Shown one piece after another: positions 15,991 to 23,676 of a stretch of DNA of 58,923 nt; the stretch's first letter is position 1; the number at the start of each line of letters is the position of its first letter. The stretch lies in NCBI GenBank assembly GCA_017461985.1, contig JAFTSA010000002.1:1-58923 (forward strand), given 5' to 3'. The translations under genes were made by a program, and so were the position numbers. This stretch comes from Clostridia bacterium (GTDB lineage: Bacteria > Bacillota > Clostridia > Christensenellales > CAG-917). The notes under the pieces were generated by a model. It saw nothing but the letters and a program-made list of their open reading frames with translations, made no database searches and had not been told where the DNA came from.

Positions 15991-16773
15991 ATGGCAAAAG
16001 AAAAAGCAAGAAAAGACAATCAAAATTTACGTAGAAAAACAGTGCTTACAGCCTCCTACGTCACCCAGGTAGCAGTGATGGCAGGGATGCTGACTGCACT
16101 GAAATTTGCTCTGTCTTTTGTGCCGAATGTTGAGGTTGTCACCCTTCTCATAGCGGTGTTTTCCGCAGTGTGGGGAGTGAAATATTCCGCCCCCGCCACA
16201 ATAGTTTTTTGCCTTGTTGAGATGGCAATTTACGGCATAGGTGGGTGGGTGATTTTGTACTTTATCTACTGGCCTTTGCTTGCGGTTGTGTTTCACTTTG
16301 CACTACGTAAACTGAGGGGTTGGAAAGCCCTTGCAGTGGCAACGGCTATTGCCATTGTTTTCTCTGCATTTTTCGGTGTGCTTTCTGCTTCAGCAGAAAC
16401 CCTCATCGTCATAGGCAACGTATCCCCTGACAGGCTTGGCACTTTCTTTGTGTCCTACTATATCAAAGGGCTTTGGTTTGATCTTGTGCATACGGTCAGT
16501 GCGGGGGCAAGCATCATCGCACTTTTCCTCCCTCTCGCCATAGTTGGAGGAAAACTGAAAAACGGACTTGACAAGAGAGTGCACGCTTTTGAGGAAGAAG
16601 ACGTAGAAAGTGAGAAAGAGGACACTGAGAGCGAGGAAGAGGACGCCAAGAGTGCCGTTGATGAAATCGAAGCCGACGAAAAGGTGCAAGATGACACTCC
16701 TGTCGCAGACGCAATAAGCGACGGCGTAGATGAAAACCGCCCTCAAACAGAAATGGTCGAGGACGAAAAATAA
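15991..16773 (+). CDS. ECF transporter S component, probable cobalamin/corrinoid type
   Basis: The protein has about six hydrophobic segments between residues 20 and 200 (for example VTQVAVMAGMLTALKFALSFVPNVEVVTLLIAVFSAVWG and GGWVILYFIYWPLLAVVFHFAL), typical of the substrate-binding S subunit of energy-coupling-factor importers. It is followed by a 60-residue, strongly acidic cytoplasmic tail (EEEDVESEKEDTESEEED) that S components normally lack. The ATPase and T subunits are not nearby, as expected for group II ECF systems with a shared module. Transcription from the cobalamin riboswitch upstream points to vitamin B12 or a precursor as substrate. The ATG at 15991 has only a weak GAAG upstream. 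Confidence 0.78.
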   Translation: MAKEKARKDNQNLRRKTVLTASYVTQVAVMAGMLTALKFALSFVPNVEVVTLLIAVFSAVWGVKYSAPATIVFCLVEMAIYGIGGWVILYFIYWPLLAVVFHFALRKLRGWKALAVATAIAIVFSAFFGVLSASAETLIVIGNVSPDRLGTFFVSYYIKGLWFDLVHTVSAGASIIALFLPLAIVGGKLKNGLDKRVHAFEEEDVESEKEDTESEEEDAKSAVDEIEADEKVQDDTPVADAISDGVDENRPQTEMVEDEK

Positions 16774-16855
16774 GAGAAATTGTTGAAACTTGTCTTTTAT
16801 TGACCGAACCAACTTCTTGCGGAAAATATGTGCTAATATTGCCACGGAGGCAATT

Positions 16856-17212
16856 ATGAGCAACGTACATCATCCGTCCTGTGCCATACGTGATTTGGCA
16901 CTCAGCGCAAAGAAAAGATTGGCAAAGCCTGACGGCACTTATTTCCCGTCCGGTCTTGAGCCCCCTGACACCTTGACTCCCTCACAAAGGGAAGTGTTTT
17001 TGAAGATACGCACCATATACGACAGCGGCGGTGAAGTGGTCAACCCCATCAAACAGTTGGCAGACCACAAGTATATGGCAACTCTTTCACATGAGGCTAG
17101 GCAGAGATATATCCTCATCCTCTGTGGTGACTACGTTGAGATGAAGAGATTATTTCTTCAACGTCTTGCCGAAAGCCCGACGGGCACGAAGCGCCCCCGC
17201 AATCTTGCTTAG
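16856..17212 (+). CDS. Small protein of unknown function, overlapping yabQ
   Basis: This 118-residue protein is basic at both ends, with a conserved-looking core LTPSQREVFLKIRTIYDSGGEVVNPIKQLADHK and a C-terminal helix RQRYILILCGDYVEMKRLFLQRL. No family is recognised. CGGAGG lies 5 nt before ATG 16856, so translation is likely. Its last 63 nt overlap the 3' end of yabQ on the other strand, and the two mRNAs would be complementary there. Confidence 0.6.
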   Translation: MSNVHHPSCAIRDLALSAKKRLAKPDGTYFPSGLEPPDTLTPSQREVFLKIRTIYDSGGEVVNPIKQLADHKYMATLSHEARQRYILILCGDYVEMKRLFLQRLAESPTGTKRPRNLA

Positions 17213-17476
17213 GGCTTTCACCGAAAGCACAACTCCCAATGTAAACGCCACCACCGAATAGGCGGTGATTTGTCCTTTGCCCCCAAACTCAACAGAAAGA
17301 AGATAGAGCAAAGTCATTATGACCGAAGCAAAGAGGTCCACGATGGCACGCTCTATCTTGTTTATTTTTCGGGGTTTTATTATTAGCAATTTTGCAACAA
17401 CTCCACCAAGAGTCCCAAAGGCAAATGCCGTGAGAAAGTAGACCAGTTGTCTGCCCCAACTTACACCAAGAATCAT
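17150..17476 (-). CDS. yabQ: Spore cortex biosynthesis protein YabQ
   Basis: This 108-residue membrane protein has three hydrophobic stretches (LVYFLTAFAFGTLGGVVAKLLI; ASVIMTLLYLLSV; ITAYSVVAFTLGVVLSV). The first one is followed by the basic KPRKINKIERAIVDLF segment, as in the YabQ family. YabQ acts in the mother cell and is needed for cortex formation. The ATG overlaps the yabP stop (ATGA), and the yabP-yabQ order is that of Bacillus. The gene overlaps convergent 16856-17212 at its 3' end. Confidence 0.8.
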   Translation of the reverse strand: MILGVSWGRQLVYFLTAFAFGTLGGVVAKLLIIKPRKINKIERAIVDLFASVIMTLLYLLSVEFGGKGQITAYSVVAFTLGVVLSVKALSKIAGALRARRAFGKTLKK

Positions 17477-17865
17477 TTGAACAACCGCTTTAGAACGCCT
17501 GTTTCCACATTTCCAGAGGAATATTTGAGCCCAGTCACGAAGCCCGTTGCCACAAGATTGCCTCGTTCTAGATCAAGGAGTTTGATTTCAAGATTTTGTC
17601 CTGACACAAGCATATTTTCGTCTTTTAATAAAACCTTGATTTCCTTGTCTGAAAAGGAGGGCACGCCTTTCACTCCCGTCACCGACAACAGACTATGATT
17701 GTCAAGTTCAACTTTGTGGTGAATATCACCCTTGTCATCCTTTTGATTTGTGGGCTTTACACCGCCTTGCAAAGTGCTTACGTTTGACGATGAAATTGAC
17801 TTCTTTTCTGCAAAAGAATTTTGCAGATTTTGACTTCTTTCAGTAGGTTTTGAATTTCTTTCCAT
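17473..17865 (-). CDS. yabP: Sporulation protein YabP
   Basis: The C-terminal 80 residues match the YabP/YqfC family: HKVELDNHSLLSVTGVKGVPSFSDKEIKVLLKDENMLVSGQNLEIKLLDLERG, ending GVLKRLFK. The N-terminal 48 residues are a polar, low-complexity extension not usual in the family. YabP works with YabQ in the mother cell for spore cortex assembly. No ribosome site precedes the ATG at 17865; a sigma-E-like -10 ends 6 nt before it. It diverges from the acyltransferase-like gene at 17933. Confidence 0.82.
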   Translation of the reverse strand: MERNSKPTERSQNLQNSFAEKKSISSSNVSTLQGGVKPTNQKDDKGDIHHKVELDNHSLLSVTGVKGVPSFSDKEIKVLLKDENMLVSGQNLEIKLLDLERGNLVATGFVTGLKYSSGNVETGVLKRLFK

Positions 17866-17871
17866 ACTGCG

Positions 17872-17901
17872 AGTATATGCGCGGGTGCATAAATAATTGA
17901 C
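17872..17901 (-). promoter_or_regulatory. Candidate sigma-E promoter of yabP, leaderless
   Basis: The minus-strand sequence CATATACT (17879-17872) resembles the sigma-E -10 CATACAMT. A weak -35 (GTCAATTA) lies 14 nt further upstream. Exactly 6 nt separate the -10 from the ATG, which would be +1. The -35 overlaps the plus-strand TTGACA of the divergent promoter. Confidence 0.5.
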
Positions 17902-17925
17902 ATACTACTAAAAAAATAATAAAAT
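17897..17925 (+). promoter_or_regulatory. Sigma-A promoter of the gene at 17933, apparently leaderless
   Basis: TTGACA (17897-17902) and TAAAAT (17920-17925) are 17 nt apart. The ATG begins 8 nt after the last base of the -10, and no ribosome site lies between. Confidence 0.7.
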
Positions 17926-17932
17926 AAATGCT

Positions 17933-19177
17933 ATGGGAAGAGAGAAACAACAACTGAAAAGATACCCTTTGGACAATTCCGCCCTTTTTTACCCCATTAT
18001 GGCAACAAAAAAGGCGCAGAGTTTATTCCGTGTCACAGTCCGCTTGAAGGACGAGGTTGACGGCAATCTTCTTGAAGAGGCCCTCAACAAAGTCCTTTTT
18101 CGCTTTCCCACCTACAAGACTAGACTGAAAAAGGGATATGCTTGGCATTATCTTGAAGAAAACACCGAAAGAGCATTGGTGTTCAAAGGCTTAGGTCCTA
18201 TGCTTTGTCCCATTGACACAAAGGAGACCAACGGCTATCTTTTTAGAGTGGTTTACGAGGGCAAGACTGTCTATTTTGAAGTGTTCCACGGTCTTTGTGA
18301 CGGCGTAGGCGCAACCATATTTGTCAAGGGACTTTTGGAAACCTACCGCAATATGCAAGGCGTTGCCGTCAGCGGTTGCGGTGTTGACCTGAGTATGGAG
18401 CCCACTGAAAACGAAATCGAAGACGCCTTCAAGCACTATTATGAGCCTATCAAATTCAGTGACGTACAACTGAAAGAACTGACAGGCGCAACCCCGCAAC
18501 TGATAAGTGGCACAATCAATCCTGACGGCTATACGTCGGACTCAATGGTGACAACCTACGTTGACGTCAACCGCATAGCAAAGGAAATGGGCGCAACCTT
18601 CACCGCCTTCACCGCAGGGCTTGTGGCACACACTCTTTCAAAGATGAACTTTGGCAAATTGCCTGTTGTGGTAATGGTGCCCGTCAATCTCAGGACGGTG
18701 TTCCCCTCAAACAACGTCCGCAACTTCGTCACCTTTGTCCGTCTCACCTTCAAGAGAGGAGAGTGCAACACCATCGAGGAGTTTGTGTCCTCTGCATCAA
18801 TCCAACTGAAAGCCAAGACTGAAAAGAGCAAACTGAACCAAATGCTTGCAACAACGGTCCGCACTGAAAAGACAGGGCTTTTGAAGATTGCTCCCTTGTG
18901 GCTTAAAATTGCAGTGGCAAAAACGGCACGTCATTTCCTCAAATCACGTCAAACGATCATCGTCAGCAACATAGGAAAATTTGACGTATCCGAAGAAATG
19001 GGAGTGGAGAGGGCATCACTTAATATCAACGTTTCAAAAAATGCAAAAGTCAATCTTGGCATACTGTCCACAAAAGGAAACGTCACCTTTTCTTTCACAA
19101 AGAGTATAGTGGAATCCAGCGTGGCAGATCACTTTTTCACCACGTTGAAGGAACTGGGTGTCAATCCCATAAATTAA
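17933..19177 (+). CDS. Condensation/acyltransferase-superfamily protein
   Basis: This 414-residue protein has the fold pattern of the BAHD/condensation/alcohol acetyltransferase superfamily: an N-terminal half with an active-site-like FHGLCDGVGATIFVKGLL (compare HHxxxDG, here the first His is Phe and the second His is kept), a central VVMVPVNLRTVFPS segment, and a C-terminal TIIVSNIGKFDVSEEMG floor-loop motif. Known members transfer acyl groups to hydroxyl or amino acceptors, often in lipid or secondary metabolism. No partner biosynthetic genes are next to it, so the substrate is open. Translation probably begins at the 5' end of the mRNA. Confidence 0.7.
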   Translation: MGREKQQLKRYPLDNSALFYPIMATKKAQSLFRVTVRLKDEVDGNLLEEALNKVLFRFPTYKTRLKKGYAWHYLEENTERALVFKGLGPMLCPIDTKETNGYLFRVVYEGKTVYFEVFHGLCDGVGATIFVKGLLETYRNMQGVAVSGCGVDLSMEPTENEIEDAFKHYYEPIKFSDVQLKELTGATPQLISGTINPDGYTSDSMVTTYVDVNRIAKEMGATFTAFTAGLVAHTLSKMNFGKLPVVVMVPVNLRTVFPSNNVRNFVTFVRLTFKRGECNTIEEFVSSASIQLKAKTEKSKLNQMLATTVRTEKTGLLKIAPLWLKIAVAKTARHFLKSRQTIIVSNIGKFDVSEEMGVERASLNINVSKNAKVNLGILSTKGNVTFSFTKSIVESSVADHFFTTLKELGVNPIN

Positions 19178-19195
19178 CACAAAACGTAGTTTATT

Positions 19196-19209
19196 GGTCA
19201 AAAATGACC
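19196..19209. promoter_or_regulatory. Short inverted repeat before alaS
   Basis: GGTCA (19196-19200) and TGACC (19205-19209) flank AAAA, 17 nt before the alaS start. No T-box elements are present upstream of this alaS, so this is the only visible candidate control site. Confidence 0.35.
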
Positions 19210-19225
19210 GTTAAAGGTAGGAAAT

Positions 19226-21055
19226 ATGAAAAAATTTACATCAAACGAACTTAGAAACGCTTGGCTTGATTTTTACAAAGCAAAGGGCCATGCAGTGATC
19301 CCTGCAGCATCACTTATCGGTGACGGCACAACTGGTGTTATGTTCAACGTGGCAGGCATGCAACCCCTTATGCCTTATCTTCTTGGCAAGGAACACCCTA
19401 TGGGAAAAAGACTTTGCAACGTGCAAGGTTGCGTGAGAACAGTGGACATCGATTCAGTTGGTGACGCAACTCACTTCACCTTCTTCGAGATGATGGGCAA
19501 CTGGAGTCTTGGTGACTATTTCAAGAAAGAAAAGACCGCTTGGACATTTGAACTTTTGACAGAAGTCTTTGGCTTTGACAAGGACAAAATCTGCTCAACA
19601 GTCTTTGAAGGCAACGCATCTGCACCTCGTGATGAAGAAACCGCATCATACCTCAAAGCCCTCGGTATCAAGGAAGAAAACATCTTCTATCTTGACAAGT
19701 CCAACAACTGGTGGGAGCTTGAAGGCACGGTTGGCACACCTTGCGGACCTGACAACGAGTGGTTCTATCCTCGTCACGAAAATCCTTGCTGTGACAAGTG
19801 CGACGTGGAGTGCGACTGCGGAAGATACGTTGAAATCGGCAACGACGTCTATATGCAATACAAGAAGCTAGACGGTGGCAAGTATGAGGAACTCGAACAC
19901 AAAAATGTGGACACCGGCTTTGGACTTGACAGACTTCTCCTTTTCTTGAACGGACTTGACGATGGATACAAGACAGACCTTTTCCAAGGTGCAATCGCAC
20001 ACCTCCAAGAAGTGTCAGGCAAGACCTATGGTGAAAACGACAGCGACACAAAGGCAATGCGTATCATTGCAGACCACACCCGCACCGCAGTTATGCTCAT
20101 CGGTGACGTCAACGGCATCCTTCCTTCAAACACCGGCGCAGGCTACATTTTGAGACGCCTCCTCCGTCGTGCAATAAGATACTGCAAGAACCTCTGTATA
20201 GCAGCAACTGAAATGTGCGAAGTGGCAAAGGTCTTCATTGAAAAGGTCTATTTTGAAGCATATCCTCTCCTCGTTGAAAAGGAAGCCTATATCCTTGACG
20301 AAATCACCAAGGAAATCAAGAAGTTTGAAGTGACTCTTGCCGGCGGCATGAAGGAATTTGACAAGATTGTCGGTGGCATGGAAAGAAAGAATCAATTTAT
20401 GTCACAAAAAGATCCTGCCTACGTCCCCGAAACTGAAATTTCAGGCAAGCAAGCATTTAGACTTTACGACACCTTCGGCTATCCCCTTGAACTGACAATC
20501 GAACTTGCAAGTGAAAGAGGACTCACCGTTGACGAAAATGGATTCAACGAAGCATTCAAGGCACACCAAGAACTGTCAAAGGCACAAGCACAAGCAGCAA
20601 AGGGCGGTCTTGTTGAGCACTCAGCAGCAACAACCAATCTGCACAGTGCAACTCACCTTCTCAACTACGCATTGAAGAAAGTGCTGAACGATGAAACAAT
20701 CCAACAAAAGGGCAGCAACATCACCCCCGAAAGATTGCGCTTTGACTTCAACTTCTCTCGTCCTTTGACTCTTGAAGAAATCAAGGCAATCGAAGACGTG
20801 GTCAATGGTGAAATTGCAAAGGCATCTCCCGTTGTTTGCGAAGAAATGACCGTTGAAGAAGCAAGAAAGGCAGGTGCAGTTGGTGTGTTTGGCGACAGAT
20901 ACGGCGAAGTGGTCAAGGTCTACACAATCGGCGCAAGCAAGGAAATCTGTGGCGGACCTCACGCAGACAACACCAAAGATTTGGGCAAGTTCCGCATCGC
21001 AAAGGAACAAAGCTCATCTGCAGGCGTAAGAAGAATCAAGGCAGTGCTTGAATGA
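19226..21055 (+). CDS. alaS: Alanyl-tRNA synthetase, short form lacking the C-Ala domain
   Basis: The protein contains the class II aminoacylation core (from FTSNELRNAWLDFYKAKGH; TNTGAGYILRRLLRRAIRY at the domain end) and the editing domain with both zinc-site halves, HSATH and CGGPH. It ends at residue 609, soon after the editing domain (FRIAKEQSSSAGVRRIKAVLE). Typical bacterial AlaRS is about 870 residues and has a C-terminal oligomerisation/DHHA1 (C-Ala) domain that is absent here. The end coincides with the next gene (ATGA overlap), so it is not a frameshift within the window. A Cys-rich insertion (CCDKCDVECDCG) may bind zinc. AGG is found near the ATG. Confidence 0.9.
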   Translation: MKKFTSNELRNAWLDFYKAKGHAVIPAASLIGDGTTGVMFNVAGMQPLMPYLLGKEHPMGKRLCNVQGCVRTVDIDSVGDATHFTFFEMMGNWSLGDYFKKEKTAWTFELLTEVFGFDKDKICSTVFEGNASAPRDEETASYLKALGIKEENIFYLDKSNNWWELEGTVGTPCGPDNEWFYPRHENPCCDKCDVECDCGRYVEIGNDVYMQYKKLDGGKYEELEHKNVDTGFGLDRLLLFLNGLDDGYKTDLFQGAIAHLQEVSGKTYGENDSDTKAMRIIADHTRTAVMLIGDVNGILPSNTGAGYILRRLLRRAIRYCKNLCIAATEMCEVAKVFIEKVYFEAYPLLVEKEAYILDEITKEIKKFEVTLAGGMKEFDKIVGGMERKNQFMSQKDPAYVPETEISGKQAFRLYDTFGYPLELTIELASERGLTVDENGFNEAFKAHQELSKAQAQAAKGGLVEHSAATTNLHSATHLLNYALKKVLNDETIQQKGSNITPERLRFDFNFSRPLTLEEIKAIEDVVNGEIAKASPVVCEEMTVEEARKAGAVGVFGDRYGEVVKVYTIGASKEICGGPHADNTKDLGKFRIAKEQSSSAGVRRIKAVLE

Positions 21056-21858
21056 AAATAGACACACACGTTCACACAAGGAATAGCGCGGATGGTCGCG
21101 ACAGCATAAGTGAGATTTGCCGTCAAGCAGTTGAAAAGGGCATATCTTTCCTTTGCACCACCGACCATCTTGACTATGACCTGAAATATGGTGGACACGC
21201 CGCAGTCCCTTGGAAACATATTGACCTTGACGAATACAAGGCGGAGTGGCTCGAAGCAAAAGAAGCCCTCGGTGAGGATAGCGGACTGGAACTTAGGTTT
21301 GGCATAGAGGCAGGTTGGTCAAAAAAAGCGGAGAAACATCTTGAAGAGTTGCTCCCTAGATACGACTTTGACCAAGTGATCAACTCTGTCCACTTTGTCC
21401 TTGGCTGGGACGTGTATTTCCCTCAAGCATTTTGGTTTAAGCCAAAAAAGAGATTGTATAGTCAATACCTCAAAAACGTCCTTGAAAGTTTGGATGCCCC
21501 CTACGAGTACGACGTGGTGGCACACTTTGGCTACGTGACAAGAAACGCACCCTACAAGGACAAGTCCTTGAATTACAGCGACTATCCCGAACTTTTTGAC
21601 AAGATATTGTTGAAAGTGATTGAAAAGGGCAAAGCCCTTGAAATCAACACCCACAAGACGTGGTATCCCACCGACGAGATTTTGAGAAGATATTACGCCC
21701 TTGGCGGACGGAAAATATCTTTTGGCTCAGACTCTCATCGCGGACAACTGTGCGAGGACTATGAAAAGGTGTGCGCTTATCTTCTTGACATAGGTTTCAC
21801 TCATTTTAGTGTATTCCGCAAGCACGTTGAAAGCCTAGTGGAAATCCCAAGATTTTAA
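21052..21858 (+). CDS. Histidinol-phosphatase-like PHP domain protein
   Basis: This is a 268-residue PHP-family metallophosphoesterase. The motifs are DTHVHTRNSADG (HxH metal ligands), CTTDHLDYD, the FGIEAGW strand, NSVHFV and FGSDSHR near the end. The closest known activity is histidinol-phosphate phosphatase (HisK/HisJ) in histidine biosynthesis, but no other his gene is near and PHP proteins also act on other phosphates. The start codon overlaps the alaS stop (ATGA), so it is translationally coupled to alaS. Confidence 0.75.
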   Translation: MKIDTHVHTRNSADGRDSISEICRQAVEKGISFLCTTDHLDYDLKYGGHAAVPWKHIDLDEYKAEWLEAKEALGEDSGLELRFGIEAGWSKKAEKHLEELLPRYDFDQVINSVHFVLGWDVYFPQAFWFKPKKRLYSQYLKNVLESLDAPYEYDVVAHFGYVTRNAPYKDKSLNYSDYPELFDKILLKVIEKGKALEINTHKTWYPTDEILRRYYALGGRKISFGSDSHRGQLCEDYEKVCAYLLDIGFTHFSVFRKHVESLVEIPRF

Positions 21859-21876
21859 TCTCTTGAACAAAAAGAG

Positions 21877-21940
21877 CACTACACTTTGTGTAGTGTTTTT
21901 TATATCAAACAATTAAGTCGCTTTTACGGGCGACTTTTTC
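21877..21940 (+). terminator. Two tandem terminators after the PHP gene
   Basis: The first is CACTACAC (21877-21884) with GTGTAGTG (21888-21895) followed by seven T's. The second is AAGTCGC (21915-21921) with GCGACTT (21930-21936) followed by a T-rich tract. Confidence 0.85.
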
Positions 21941-21983
21941 TTTTTTGGTGTATGCTATCATAATCACACCTTAGGAGGAAATT

Positions 21984-22685
21984 ATGGTTTACGGCTATAT
22001 CCGTGTCAGCACAGAAAAGCAAACACTAGAAAATCAACGATTTGAAATTGAGCAATTTTGCAAAGCAAAAGATATGAAAGTGGATAGGTGGATTGAGGAA
22101 ACAATCTCTGGCACAAAATCCCCCGACAAGCGCAGACTTGGGGCACTTCTTAATGAAATCAAAGAGGGAGACGTCATCATCGCCACTGAAATATCTCGTT
22201 TTGGCAGGACACTTTTTATGGTTATGCAGATTCTAAACATATGTTTAGAAAGAGGGAGCCGAGTTTGGACAATCCGTGACAACTATCGTCTTGGTGATGA
22301 CATTCAGTCAAAGGTGCTAGCTTTTGCCTTTGGATTGTCCGCAGAAATTGAACGAAACTTCATATCTCAACGGACAAAAGAGGCGTTGGCAAGAAAGAAG
22401 GAAGAGGGGGTTGTCCTTGGCAGAAAAGTGGGTTCTAAAAACAGCAAATTGAAATTGGACGGCAAAGAGGATCGAATTGTCAGCATGATGAGACGGGGAG
22501 TGAGCCAAATGGCAATATCAAGAAAACTGGAGGTCAACAGGGGCACTCTTGCAAAATTTGTTGAAGAAAGACGACTGAAAGAGTTTGTGAAAGTGAAAGG
22601 AGTGCGCCCGTCACAGTATTATGAAAAGTACGGCTGGGACCTAAGCCATCTTCAAAACTGGCCATCTGAAAATACAAAAGTGTAA
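21984..22685 (+). CDS. Serine recombinase, resolvase/invertase family
   Basis: The catalytic domain has the invertase/resolvase signature GYIRVSTEKQTLENQ, with the nucleophile Ser9, the arginines of TEISRFGRT, and the long E helix around AEIERNFISQRTKEALARKK. A C-terminal helix-turn-helix (GVSQMAISRKLEVNRGTLAKFV) binds DNA, and about 30 extra residues follow it. Small enzymes of this type invert or resolve DNA between short sites. No clear pair of long inverted repeats or an invertible promoter is visible next to it, so the target is elsewhere or the enzyme is solitary. TTAGGAGG precedes the ATG. Confidence 0.85.
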   Translation: MVYGYIRVSTEKQTLENQRFEIEQFCKAKDMKVDRWIEETISGTKSPDKRRLGALLNEIKEGDVIIATEISRFGRTLFMVMQILNICLERGSRVWTIRDNYRLGDDIQSKVLAFAFGLSAEIERNFISQRTKEALARKKEEGVVLGRKVGSKNSKLKLDGKEDRIVSMMRRGVSQMAISRKLEVNRGTLAKFVEERRLKEFVKVKGVRPSQYYEKYGWDLSHLQNWPSENTKV

Positions 22686-22735
22686 ATCTGTCCATATAAA
22701 AAATTTAGATTACCAGAAAATAGTGGTCGTTTTTG

Positions 22736-22764
22736 TTGGACAAAAAATTCTTTTTTGCTATAAT
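22736..22764 (+). promoter_or_regulatory. Sigma-A promoter of the gene at 22813
   Basis: TTGGAC (22736-22741) and a perfect TATAAT (22759-22764) are 17 nt apart. Confidence 0.8.
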
Positions 22765-22812
22765 AGTTGTAGAAAAATTAAGTTGGATAGAATTCCAAAA
22801 TCGGAGATAGAA

Positions 22813-23430
22813 ATGAACAAGTTTGAACTTCAATCAAAACTCGACTTGCAAAAATGGTTGGACAGTGAACGCAACCACAGAGATATGTGCGGTATGTATG
22901 ACTATTGCAAGTACTGCGACAAGAACGATGCAACACCTTGCGCAACAGCATCAATCGCTCTTGAAGACGCAATGAACTCAATCAACGACGTCAAATATGC
23001 ACACTCTTCACTGGGCAAGAAATTTGACTATGAAAAGGTTATGACCAAGAAGGCAAACCGCAAGAGCCTCACCTTTGCAGAAAAATTTGCACTCAGTGAC
23101 GACATCGTCAAGGAACGCTACGAAATCTTGAAGAAGGCATTTACAACCACCGAAAAGGGAGACCTTCCCATCAAGAGCAGAATTTCAAAGCAATGTGATA
23201 CATATCGTCGTGGCGGAGACATCATCGGCAAGATCACCATCATCGGCACGTCACTCCGCATCAATCTTCCCCTTGACCCTGACGCAGCAGAATACAACGA
23301 TGGCAAGACACCTCACGTCAATATGGGACACAAGAAAGTCTATGAAGAAGTGCCTTTCCAATTCAAGGTCAACAGCAAACTTGCTTTGAAGCGCGCACTT
23401 GCACTCATCGAACAAGTCAAGGCTCTGTAA
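22813..23430 (+). CDS. Soluble protein with a repeated-family domain of unknown function
   Basis: This 205-residue protein starts at ATG 22813 with CGGAG upstream. Residues 1-60 contain four Cys (MCGMYDYCKYCDKNDATPC), a possible metal site. The rest is a domain with IKSRISKQCDTYRRGGDIIGKITIIGTSLRINLPLDP and KVNSKLALKRALALIEQV. The same domain forms the C-terminus of the membrane protein at 25872-28139: that copy reads IKSRVVNGGDYFRRPGKQIVKIIFIGKTIRLALALNP. Domains like this occur in many uncharacterised Clostridia proteins; no function is known to me. It has its own promoter and terminator. Confidence 0.65.
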   Translation: MNKFELQSKLDLQKWLDSERNHRDMCGMYDYCKYCDKNDATPCATASIALEDAMNSINDVKYAHSSLGKKFDYEKVMTKKANRKSLTFAEKFALSDDIVKERYEILKKAFTTTEKGDLPIKSRISKQCDTYRRGGDIIGKITIIGTSLRINLPLDPDAAEYNDGKTPHVNMGHKKVYEEVPFQFKVNSKLALKRALALIEQVKAL

Positions 23431-23447
23431 GAAAAACCGACAAAATG

Positions 23448-23474
23448 AAAGCACCACGAAAGTGGTGCTTTTTT
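23448..23474 (+). terminator. Terminator after the gene at 22813
   Basis: AAAGCACCAC (23448-23457), loop GAAA, GTGGTGCTTT (23462-23471) and a T-run. Confidence 0.9.
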
Positions 23475-23625
23475 CAACCGCAAAAAAGAGAGAGAGGGGG
23501 GATAATACGCGGTTGAGAGAAGAAACAACAATGAGAGGTTTGTTTACAAACATATGATAAGGAGACAGTGTTAAAGGGAAATTAAAGATTGAAAAAAATT
23601 TGATAAATTCAAAAAACACAAAATA

Positions 23626-23648
23626 AAACCGACAATGGCTGTCGGTTT
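23626..23648 (-). terminator. Terminator of the two-component operon
   Basis: AAACCGACA (23626-23634) pairs with TGTCGGTTT (23640-23648); on the minus strand the stem is followed by a T-rich tract. Confidence 0.8.
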
Positions 23649-23676
23649 CGTTTTTGGTTTTGATTTGGTTTGAGGG

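Noticed and set aside
19178..19225. T-box leader for alaS
   Set aside because: The interval is only 48 nt and has no T-box sequence or specifier stem.
21960..22800. Invertible DNA segment next to the serine recombinase
   Set aside because: Only a 5-bp repeat (GGTGT/ACACC around 21947-21970) and a bulged 7-bp repeat (around 22682-22714) are present; no pair of longer inverted repeats flanks a promoter.
23474..23516. Regulatory RNA from the TCAACCGC/GCGGTTGA repeat
   Set aside because: It is a single 8-bp repeat with a purine-rich spacer; no promoter or terminator supports a separate RNA.
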